This document shows, one piece after another, positions 8,660 through 15,181 of a DNA stretch of 39,647 nt. The first letter of the stretch is position 1, and every line of letters starts with the position of its first letter. Position numbers and translations under genes: made by a program. The notes beneath the pieces were generated by a model. It was given only the letters and a program-made list of their open reading frames with translations. It did no database searches and was not told the origin of the DNA. Source of the DNA: an uncultured Bacilli bacterium (lineage in GTDB: Bacteria > Bacillota_I > Bacilli_A > RF39 > UBA660); contig CALVIZ010000008.1 of NCBI GenBank assembly GCA_944331865.1, positions 1-39,647 of the forward strand. Reading direction: 5' to 3'.

Positions 8660-9547
8660 ATGATTTTATTTGTAAGTGGTAGATGTGACATAGTAGCATT
8701 TTATACAAAGTGGTTTATTAATAGATTTAGGGAAGGATTTGTAATGGTAAGAAATCCTTTTAATCCTAAATTAGTTAGTAAAATTAATTTTGATAATGTT
8801 GACATGATTATGTTTTGTACAAAAAATCCATTACCTATAATTCCATATTTAAAAGAAATTAATAAACCAATACTTTTTCATATTACACTTACTCCCTATA
8901 AAAAAGATATTGAACCAAATGTTATCGATAAGACTAAAATAATCGAAGGTATTAAAGAAATATCTAAAATATTAGGAGTAGATAATGTGGTAGTTAGATA
9001 TGACCCTATTTTAATAAATAATAAATATAATATGAATTATCATAAAAAGGCTTTTAAAAGAATATGTGAATTATTAAATGGTTATATAAAAACTATAATT
9101 GTATCTTTTATTGATAATTATAAAAATGTAGAAAAAAATTATGGATTTATTAAACCAGTCCCAATTACAGAAGAAATGTATAAAGAAATTGGAAATTCTT
9201 TTAGTAAATTTGCCAGTGATAATGGCATAGTGGTGCAAACATGTTCAGAAAAACATAATTTAGTAGAGTATGGTTTTATTAATGGAAATTGTTTATCACA
9301 AGAATTAGCACTAAAATTAACTGGCAAAAAATACCCACTGCAACATGTTCGTAAAGGTAACTTATGTAAATGTGTCCAAATGGTTGATATTGGAGTTTAT
9401 AATACATGTACGCATTTATGTAAATATTGTTATGCTAATTATAATGAAATAAATGTATTTAAAAATAATAAATTACATAATCCAAATTCTCCATTATTAA
9501 TAGGAAATTTACAAATAGATGATATAATTAAAGAAAGGCTTAAATAA
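8660..9547 (+). CDS. DUF1848 family protein, radical-SAM-like
   Basis: 295 residues. The N-terminus (FVSGRCDIVAFYTKWFINR), the V-RNPFNP motif, the D-MIMFCTKNP motif and the VVRYDPI strand follow the DUF1848 pattern in order. Near the C-terminus there is a cysteine cluster, CKC.. then CTHLCKYCYANY (about 247-266), which is a CxxxCxxC-like iron-sulfur site but lies at the C-terminal end, unusual for radical SAM enzymes; the family is annotated as related to them and has no assigned reaction. The usual S-RRTDI motif reads SGRCDI here. ATG 8660 is preceded by GGTGTT. It sits between the NHEJ ligase and the PE-POL gene, suggesting but not proving a DNA-repair link. Confidence 0.85.
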   Translation: MILFVSGRCDIVAFYTKWFINRFREGFVMVRNPFNPKLVSKINFDNVDMIMFCTKNPLPIIPYLKEINKPILFHITLTPYKKDIEPNVIDKTKIIEGIKEISKILGVDNVVVRYDPILINNKYNMNYHKKAFKRICELLNGYIKTIIVSFIDNYKNVEKNYGFIKPVPITEEMYKEIGNSFSKFASDNGIVVQTCSEKHNLVEYGFINGNCLSQELALKLTGKKYPLQHVRKGNLCKCVQMVDIGVYNTCTHLCKYCYANYNEINVFKNNKLHNPNSPLLIGNLQIDDIIKERLK

Positions 9548-9560
9548 AAAGGAGGAAATT

Positions 9561-10463
9561 ATGATAGATTTACATATTCATACAAATTATTCTGATGGAA
9601 GCAAATCAGTTGAAGAAATATTAGTTATGGCACAAAATATGGGACTTAATACAATATCTTTTACCGACCATGACTGTTGTTGTGCATATTTTGATTTAGA
9701 AAAACCTGATATTGCTAAATTGTTTTCGGGTAAAATAAAAAAAGGAATAGAGATAACTACATCTTTTGAAGGAGCTCGAATAGAACTTTTAGCTTATGGT
9801 TTTGACAACTATGAATTAATTGATAAATATTTTAAAGAGGCAAATGATAATATAGATTGGCAAGAAATAATGGTAAAAGAAAGACTAATATTATTAAACA
9901 AATTTAAAAACTTTGGGATTAAATATCCTAAAGAATTTGAAAATAATATGTTACTGGATAGATTTGAAGCAAAAATATATGATGAAATATTAAAAATAAA
10001 TGATAAAACCCAGTTAAAAGAATTGTTAGGTGAATTCTACTGTGAAACTGGAAAAGAATTTTTTAGAAAATGTATAGTAAATCCTAATAGTCCTTTTTAT
10101 GCAAATTATGGTAAGTATAGGCCTAAGATTGAAGAAATATTAAAACTTATTCATGATAATAATGGTTTAGTATTTTTGGCTCATCCATTTGGATATAGAT
10201 TACAAGATGCAAAATCATTTATTGAAAAACTTTATAACACATATGATTTAGATGGAATAGAATGTTATTATAATGGATTTACTAAAGAAGAAATTGATTA
10301 TCTAGTATCTTTTGCAAATGATAGAAAAATATTAATTTCTGGTGGTAGTGATTATCATGGAACAATTGATAGAGATAATGAATTAGGAAAATGTATGTTT
10401 GGACAAAGTTTTATTGCAGATGAAATTATCAATAATTGGCCATTAAAGTATAAACAAAGGTAA
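9561..10463 (+). CDS. PHP-domain phosphoesterase (TrpH/YciV-like)
   Basis: 300 residues with a strong Shine-Dalgarno (AAGGAGG) before ATG 9561, 13 nt after the DUF1848 stop. Metal-binding PHP motifs are present in order: DLHIHTNYSDG (3-13), FTDHD (34-38), KGIEITT (about 59-65), AHPFG (about 212) and the late SGGSDYHG (about 270-277). The family includes 5'-3' exoribonucleases acting on 5'-phosphorylated oligonucleotides and nucleotide phosphatases; the arrangement fits that class better than histidinol phosphatase or the PolX type, which would be fused to a polymerase. Its place among NHEJ genes hints at a nucleic acid substrate; this is inference. Confidence 0.85.
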   Translation: MIDLHIHTNYSDGSKSVEEILVMAQNMGLNTISFTDHDCCCAYFDLEKPDIAKLFSGKIKKGIEITTSFEGARIELLAYGFDNYELIDKYFKEANDNIDWQEIMVKERLILLNKFKNFGIKYPKEFENNMLLDRFEAKIYDEILKINDKTQLKELLGEFYCETGKEFFRKCIVNPNSPFYANYGKYRPKIEEILKLIHDNNGLVFLAHPFGYRLQDAKSFIEKLYNTYDLDGIECYYNGFTKEEIDYLVSFANDRKILISGGSDYHGTIDRDNELGKCMFGQSFIADEIINNWPLKYKQR

Positions 10464-10499
10464 TTGAACTTAATAAGTTGTATAAATTTCCTTTTTTTT
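10456..10499 (+). terminator. probable terminator after the PHP gene
   Basis: AAAGG at 10456 pairs with CCTTT at 10490 and an inner AACTT/AAGTT hairpin stacks within, followed by eight Ts. The stop codon is inside the 5' arm. Confidence 0.6.
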
Positions 10500-10524
10500 A
10501 TTTAAACTAATAATAGTGATAGTT

Positions 10525-11853
10525 ATGTTAAATGAATATAATAAAAAAAGAAATTTTAATAAAACAAAAGAGCCGATAGGAAGAAAAAGTAAAAGCAACA
10601 AAAAATTAATTTTTGTAATTCAACATCATTTTGCTAGAAAAGATCATTACGATTTAAGGTTAGAATGGAATGGTGTTTTAATTAGTTTTGCAGTTCCTAA
10701 AGGACCATCATATAATACAAAAGATAAAAGATTAGCAATTAAAGTAGAAGATCATCCACTAGAGTATAAAAATTTCGAAGGAACAATTCCTAAGGGAGAA
10801 TATGGTGGGGGAGTAGTAATGCTTTGGGATTATGGAACATGGAAACCTTTAACAAAACCAGATTTTAACAAAGGGATTATAAAATTTCAAGTTATGGGCA
10901 AAAGAATGAAAGGATTATGGACTTTAGTTTATATGAGCAACAATAATTGGTTACTTATTAAAGATAAAGACCAATATTATGAATATAAAAATATAAAAAG
11001 ATTAAATACAAGCATAAAGAGTGGTAAAACATTTAAAGAAATAAAAGATAAAACTTCAGATATTAAATTAACTAATCCTAATAAAATGATATATAATAAT
11101 TTAACCAAAGGACAAATATATAATTATTATAAATTAGCATCAAAAAGAATGCTTCCTTTAATAAAGAATAGATTAATAAGCATTGTTAGGTGTCCAAATG
11201 GTTATGATAAGGGTTGTTTTTATAAAAAACATTTAGAAAACATTAACAATTATTTAGGAAAAAAGAAAGTTAAAAATAAGAATTATTATTATATTAAAGA
11301 TGAAATGGGATTATTATCAGAAGTCCAAATGAATAGTTATGAATTTCACATATGGGGAAGTAAAACAGAAGATATAAATCATCCAGATATATTAGTTTTT
11401 GATTTAGATCCTGATGAATCATTAAGTTTAAACAAATTAAGAGAAGGTGTAAAAGATTTAAAACAAATATTAGATAAATTAAAATTAAAATCATATTTAA
11501 AAACTAGTGGAGGAAAAGGATATCATATATTAGTACCAATTAAAGGTATTACATGGAAAGAAGCAAAAATAATAACACAAAATATAGCCAAATTAATGGA
11601 AGAAACTTGGCCAAAGAAATATACTAGCAACATAAAAAAGAATAAAAGAAAAGGGAAGATATTTATTGATTGGCAACGTAATATAAAAGGTGCTACTAGT
11701 GTTGCTCCATATTCATTAAGATTAAAAGATAAGCCTAGGATATCAATGCCAATAAAATGGAGTGAACTTGATGAAGTAAAACCGGATGAAATAACAATTG
11801 ACTTAACTATAAAAAGGTTAAAAAGAAAAAATCCTTGGGAAGGATTTATTTAG
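10525..11853 (+). CDS. LigD-type 3'-phosphoesterase–polymerase (PE-POL) protein
   Basis: 442 residues from ATG 10525; an in-frame GTG nine bases earlier lies in the ribosome site. The N-terminal third is the LigD phosphoesterase domain: [17 protein letters not shown] (about 34-50), [13 protein letters not shown] and [11 protein letters not shown]. The C-terminal part is the LigD primase-polymerase: [16 protein letters not shown], the catalytic FDLDPD pair (about residues 292-297), TSGGKGYHI and the third acidic site FIDWQRN. It trims and fills 3' ends during NHEJ, often with ribonucleotides. The order PE then POL without ligase is unlike the well-known POL-PE-LIG (mycobacteria) or PE-LIG-POL (Pseudomonas) fusions; the missing ligase is the 7682-8542 protein. 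Confidence 0.92.
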   Translation: MLNEYNKKRNFNKTKEPIGRKSKSNKKLIFVIQHHFARKDHYDLRLEWNGVLISFAVPKGPSYNTKDKRLAIKVEDHPLEYKNFEGTIPKGEYGGGVVMLWDYGTWKPLTKPDFNKGIIKFQVMGKRMKGLWTLVYMSNNNWLLIKDKDQYYEYKNIKRLNTSIKSGKTFKEIKDKTSDIKLTNPNKMIYNNLTKGQIYNYYKLASKRMLPLIKNRLISIVRCPNGYDKGCFYKKHLENINNYLGKKKVKNKNYYYIKDEMGLLSEVQMNSYEFHIWGSKTEDINHPDILVFDLDPDESLSLNKLREGVKDLKQILDKLKLKSYLKTSGGKGYHILVPIKGITWKEAKIITQNIAKLMEETWPKKYTSNIKKNKRKGKIFIDWQRNIKGATSVAPYSLRLKDKPRISMPIKWSELDEVKPDEITIDLTIKRLKRKNPWEGFI

Positions 11854-12517
11854 TCAATATTTTTATAAATAATTTATCTTGAATATTTTGCATAAAAACA
11901 TATATATTTAAAGATTTATTTAAAATGATTTCTTTAATCAACATAATTATAACACCTATAAGTATTAAAATAATACCCATTGAAATATCTTGTTCTAAAA
12001 CAAATATAGAAAGAATACCTAATAAAACAATTATACCTACAGCATAATCAATTATTTCTTCAAAAACTTCAACTATAAATAAAACTATTAGTGCAAAAAT
12101 TTTAATGAATAAGAAAAATAAATAGTTTAACATTACTAAAAAAGTTTTTATTATTTTAAAAATTACTTTATCATTACCAAATTTAAAATAAGTCATTAAA
12201 AATTGCCATCTAGTAACATAACTTTCGGAATAATTTTCTTTATACTCTTTAGTTTTTTCTTTATAAGTATTATTTTCTTTTGATGTCGTATATTGTTTAG
12301 AATATTTTATTTCATTTAATAATTCATCATATTCTTTTCTTTTATCTTCATCTAAAAGAGTTTCTTTTGCTTCATTTAAACTAATTATTATTTTACTAGC
12401 ATCACTGCTTTTATTAATATCGGGATGATATTTTTTAACCATATCTCGATATGCTTTTTTTATTTCTGCAACTGAAGCATCATTTTTAATTCCTAATAAT
12501 TCATAATAATCAATCAT
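11846..12517 (-). CDS. membrane-anchored J-domain protein
   Basis: 223 residues. Residues 1-65 form a J-domain: [20 protein letters not shown], the HPD tripeptide in KKYHPDINK, and [13 protein letters not shown] polar linker follows, then three to four hydrophobic helices (about 118-150, 152-172, 176-196). There is no Gly/Phe region or zinc-finger domain, so this is not DnaJ itself but a type III co-chaperone that would bring DnaK to the membrane. Its 3' end overlaps the convergent PE-POL gene by 8 nt, so no terminator separates them. A TGATAATAT promoter lies at 12534-12542. The nearby heat-shock gene has its own promoter. Confidence 0.85.
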   Translation of the reverse strand: MIDYYELLGIKNDASVAEIKKAYRDMVKKYHPDINKSSDASKIIISLNEAKETLLDEDKRKEYDELLNEIKYSKQYTTSKENNTYKEKTKEYKENYSESYVTRWQFLMTYFKFGNDKVIFKIIKTFLVMLNYLFFLFIKIFALIVLFIVEVFEEIIDYAVGIIVLLGILSIFVLEQDISMGIILILIGVIIMLIKEIILNKSLNIYVFMQNIQDKLFIKILTK

Positions 12518-12533
12518 AAAAAATCACGTATAT

Positions 12534-12542
12534 ATATTATCA
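12534..12542 (-). promoter_or_regulatory. extended -10 promoter for the J-domain gene
   Basis: Minus-strand TGATAATAT, 16 nt from the start codon. Confidence 0.5.
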
Positions 12543-12554
12543 CAAATTAACCAA

Positions 12555-12582
12555 TAAAAAAAGCATAGTTTAAAACTATACT
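12555..12582 (-). terminator. terminator of the hsp20 gene
   Basis: Minus strand: a 10-bp stem (AGTATAGTTT with AAACTATGCT, one G-U pair) followed by seven Us at 12561-12555. It starts at the hsp20 stop codon. Confidence 0.85.
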
Positions 12583-12956
12583 TATTTAACTTCAATAAAT
12601 CTTTTATTTTTGTCTTCGTCAATTTTAGCAACTGAAATAGTTAATATACCATCTTTAAATTCAGCTGAAATAGAATCTTCATCAATATCATCTAAATGAA
12701 AACTTCTTTCAATTTTGCCATATACTTTTCTTTCACGATGTAAATACTTTTTGTTTTCTTCTTCTTTTTGTTCTTTTTCAGCTCTAATTACAATATTTCC
12801 TTTATTGCATTCTACTTTAATATCACTTTTGTCATATCCAGGAACATCCATTTCAATGAATACTTTATCATCTTTTTCATAGATATCACATTTCATCTTA
12901 CTTTCAGTTGTTAAATCACTTAACATATCATCAAAAAACATTCTACTTGGTAACAT
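12582..12956 (-). CDS. Hsp20/alpha-crystallin small heat-shock protein
   Basis: 124 residues. The alpha-crystallin domain occupies about 20-115: CDIYEKDDKVFIEMDVPGYDKSDI at its start, then NIVIRAEK, the KVYGKIERSFHL strand and the A-x-F-KDGILTISV signature near the end. The N-terminal arm is short and there is no clear I-x-I tail. It is an ATP-independent holdase. AAGGAAG precedes ATG 12956. The gene is monocistronic, with a good vegetative promoter overlapped by a CIRCE operator (13032-13073), so repression by HrcA and induction by heat are expected; hrcA itself is not in the window. Confidence 0.93.
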   Translation of the reverse strand: MLPSRMFFDDMLSDLTTESKMKCDIYEKDDKVFIEMDVPGYDKSDIKVECNKGNIVIRAEKEQKEEENKKYLHRERKVYGKIERSFHLDDIDEDSISAEFKDGILTISVAKIDEDKNKRFIEVK

Positions 12957-13031
12957 AAATTATCATCTTCCTTTCATTATTTTAATTTTATGTTATTAAT
13001 GTTTTTGTCAATATTTCCTATTGACATTATT

Positions 13032-13060
13032 AATATATCACTAAAATTAGCACTTGTCAA
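13032..13060 (-). promoter_or_regulatory. hsp20 promoter
   Basis: Minus-strand TTGACA (13060-13055), 17-bp spacer, TATATT (13037-13032). The -35 box lies inside the CIRCE spacer, so HrcA binding would block RNA polymerase. The leader is about 70 nt. Confidence 0.8.
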
Positions 13061-13073
13061 TATTAAGTGCTAA
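13047..13073. promoter_or_regulatory. CIRCE operator (HrcA site)
   Basis: TTAGCACTT, nine bases, AAGTGCTAA: a perfect 9-bp inverted repeat with the canonical N9 spacer. The established consensus is TTAGCACTC-N9-GAGTGCTAA; only the innermost base pair differs. Confidence 0.9.
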
Positions 13074-13144
13074 TTTCACAAATGTTTCACATAATAGCAA
13101 AACATCTAATAATATTATGTGTTAATTATTATAAATTATAATGA

Positions 13145-14809
13145 TTAATTTATCCTAATTGGGTCAGAACTTGTCCCAGATCCAGAAACATATATAGTTG
13201 AAGAAATTAAATAAAATGAGGGTCTAGTTGCATGATTCATAAAAACTCCATTATAAGCTCCATCTACAGTTCCAGAAGAAAATATTATAAAGGGGGTTTT
13301 TGTATTTTCAATTAGAAGTGGAGAAATTGTCCATTCTGTTGAGCCTAAATATAACCAATTTGAAGTTGTTGCTGAATTATAACTATATATTGCTGTTGTC
13401 CAATAACCATTGTTTGCCGCATATCCATAATCACTTACATATATTAATCCTATTTTTCCACTCCATATTGTACTACTTGAACTACTTCCTACTTCTACAT
13501 TATAATATTGTTTCGCTGTGTAAGTATTATTTCTAGCCATTCCTCCAACTTTCCATGTGTGCGTTGCTATTTTATTTTGCCATGTACTACTTAATGAACT
13601 TAGGTATGTTGAGTTCAATGTTGTTTCCATACTTGATGAACTCCATGTGTTACTATTATTTGAATTCCATATATAATTTCCATAACTTGTTGCTTTAATT
13701 AGTTTTACTTCTGAACCAAATACTCCTATTATTCGATATAAGTTATCGCTTGGGCATGTTGCGGCATCACTTCCAAAACATACATAGTTATTTGGGGCTG
13801 CTCCTGCATATCTATAACTATTGTCTTCTGCACTATTTGCTAGGCTACTTGTATGATAATATATGCTAGACATTTCTTGACCTGCTTCATTATAATAATT
13901 TTTTATACACGTTGCTAGATTTGTTCCATTGCTACATACATCTGCTAAATATATTTCATTAATTGTTTCAGCACTTATTGTATATACACTTGAATCTACT
14001 CCATTTGTATCTTTTACATATACTTTTATTGTATATGTTGTTCCTTTATTTAGTCCTGTGAAAGTTTTGGTATTACTTGTACTACTTGAGTACGTACCAT
14101 TGTTTATTGAATAATAATATGTTGCTACATTATTTGTTCCTCCACTTGCTGATACACTTATACTTATTGAATCTGTTGTTGTATCTGTTACTGTTATACT
14201 ATTTACGACTGGATTTACATACGCATTTGTTGTTACTTGTACTGTTTCTTCATTTGTTTCATATCCTAATGTATCTTTTGCATATACCTTAAATGTATAT
14301 GTAGTATTTGGAGTTAATTCAGTAAATGTATATGTTTGTGATGCACTTTCTACATAACTATTTCCATCATCTTTACTAAAGTAATATTTATCTATCGGAT
14401 TTTCTCCTGCCTCTGTTGTTACTGTTAAGGTTACACTATTTGTTGTTTTAGTATTTGTTACATTAGTTATTTTTGCTACATTATATAAATCAAAATATAC
14501 ATAACATTTATCTGATCCACCACTTATTAATTTAACTATATTTGTTTCTCTATCATATACTAATTCTCCGCCTCTTTCACAACCACTTAACTCACTATTA
14601 AAAGCATAACCATCCCCCGGCCATGTGCTAGCAGAAGTTTTTTTATAAGTTCCATCATCTTGTTCTAACATTAAAGTTAAAAATCCATTTGTATTTACAT
14701 TTGGTTTTGTTTTATTACTTTCTTCTTCTTTTGTTTTAGATATACAAACATATATTAATACCGATAATATAATTAGAACACTAAACATTACTACATACTT
14801 CTTTTTCAT
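13145..14809 (-). CDS. surface protein with two fibronectin type III domains
   Basis: 554 residues. MKKKY then a hydrophobic segment (about 7-24) forms a signal anchor or uncleaved signal. An N-terminal beta domain (about 40-110) is followed by two fibronectin III repeats (about 110-195 and 197-283; both carry the tryptophan-less but typical Tyr-Thr-Phe...LTPNTTYTFKVYAKD or LNKGTTYTIKVYVKD signature). The C-terminal half is rich in Ser, Thr, Asn, Tyr and Trp and begins with a Cys-containing NYVCFGSD..CPSDNLYRIIGVF segment. No LPXTG motif or cell-wall repeat is visible. It has its own TTGACA promoter flanked by two matched operator-like sites, with a small XRE regulator divergent to it, so expression is probably switched. 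Adhesion is a guess from the architecture. Confidence 0.8.
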   Translation of the reverse strand: MKKKYVVMFSVLIILSVLIYVCISKTKEEESNKTKPNVNTNGFLTLMLEQDDGTYKKTSASTWPGDGYAFNSELSGCERGGELVYDRETNIVKLISGGSDKCYVYFDLYNVAKITNVTNTKTTNSVTLTVTTEAGENPIDKYYFSKDDGNSYVESASQTYTFTELTPNTTYTFKVYAKDTLGYETNEETVQVTTNAYVNPVVNSITVTDTTTDSISISVSASGGTNNVATYYYSINNGTYSSSTSNTKTFTGLNKGTTYTIKVYVKDTNGVDSSVYTISAETINEIYLADVCSNGTNLATCIKNYYNEAGQEMSSIYYHTSSLANSAEDNSYRYAGAAPNNYVCFGSDAATCPSDNLYRIIGVFGSEVKLIKATSYGNYIWNSNNSNTWSSSSMETTLNSTYLSSLSSTWQNKIATHTWKVGGMARNNTYTAKQYYNVEVGSSSSSTIWSGKIGLIYVSDYGYAANNGYWTTAIYSYNSATTSNWLYLGSTEWTISPLLIENTKTPFIIFSSGTVDGAYNGVFMNHATRPSFYLISSTIYVSGSGTSSDPIRIN

Positions 14810-14824
14810 TTACTGCTCTCCTTT

Positions 14825-14843
14825 ATGTATCTTTGTAAGGTAC
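14825..14843 (-). promoter_or_regulatory. operator-like site B
   Basis: Minus-strand GTACCTT-ACAAA-GATACAT, with the same 7+5+7 layout as site A and the same outer bases. It lies downstream of the -10 box of the surface-protein promoter. Confidence 0.55.
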
Positions 14844-14856
14844 ATATTATAATTAA

Positions 14857-14885
14857 ATAATACAAAAAAATATGTATCATGTCAA
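14857..14885 (-). promoter_or_regulatory. promoter of the surface-protein gene
   Basis: Minus-strand TTGACA (14885-14880), 17-bp spacer, TATTAT (14862-14857). The start codon is at 14809 with AAGGAGAG upstream. Confidence 0.75.
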
Positions 14886-14890
14886 GGTAC
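14872..14890 (-). promoter_or_regulatory. operator-like site A
   Basis: Minus-strand GTACCTT-GACAT-GATACAT overlaps the -35 box. Each site is an imperfect palindrome (GTAYC...GRTAC), as expected for an XRE dimer, and the two centres are 47 bp apart. Confidence 0.55.
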
Positions 14891-14939
14891 AAATCAAATT
14901 TAATAAAAATTAATATGGTACGATTAGGTAGTGATAAGT

Positions 14940-15152
14940 ATGGAAGTAAATTGCAACAAATATGAAACAAAAGAAATAATTAAGTTTATGAGAGATTGTA
15001 CTGAGAAAACCCAAACAGAATTTGCTAATGATTTAGGCAAAAAGAGAGGATGGAGTGCTAAACTTGAAAGTGGAAAGACAAATATTAGTTTAAAAAATTT
15101 TTTAGAATTAGCCAAAATTAATGATATAGAAATTATAATGCGAAAAAAATAG
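14940..15152 (+). CDS. small XRE-family HTH regulator
   Basis: 70 residues from ATG 14940 (AGGTAGTGAT upstream; an in-frame GTG at 14931 is in the ribosome site). Nearly the whole protein is one Cro/C1-type helix-turn-helix: IIKFMRDCTEKTQTEFANDLGKKRGWSAKLESGKTNISLKNFLELAKIND in consecutive pieces, with the Q-x-E-F-A helix 2, the recognition helix around RGWSAKLESG and the following LELAKIND helix. There is no effector or dimerisation domain. It is divergent from the surface-protein gene and the intergenic region holds two equal 19-bp sites, so it is the natural candidate to bind them and to control both genes. Confidence 0.85.
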   Translation: MEVNCNKYETKEIIKFMRDCTEKTQTEFANDLGKKRGWSAKLESGKTNISLKNFLELAKINDIEIIMRKK

Positions 15153-15180
15153 ATTGCTTTTAAAAACAACCTATTTTTTT
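15144..15180. terminator. bidirectional terminator between the XRE and ABC genes
   Basis: AATAGATTG pairs with CAACCTATT (one mismatch) around a 10-nt AT loop, with a T run at 15174-15180 for the plus strand and an A run at 15144-15149 serving the minus strand. Confidence 0.8.
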
Positions 15181-15181
15181 A

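Noticed and set aside
13021-13052. Plus-strand TTGACA at 13021 as a promoter
   Set aside because: No good -10 follows at 16-18 bp and no plus-strand gene lies within range; the minus-strand hsp20 promoter explains the region.
13088-13121. CACATAAT/ATTATGTG inverted repeat below the surface-protein gene
   Set aside because: The 18-nt spacer and absence of a T run make it neither a clear terminator nor a recognisable operator.
13300-14292. Plus-strand open frames opposite the surface-protein gene
   Set aside because: They are Leu/Tyr/His-rich shadows of the low-complexity Thr/Ser coding strand, with no ribosome sites.
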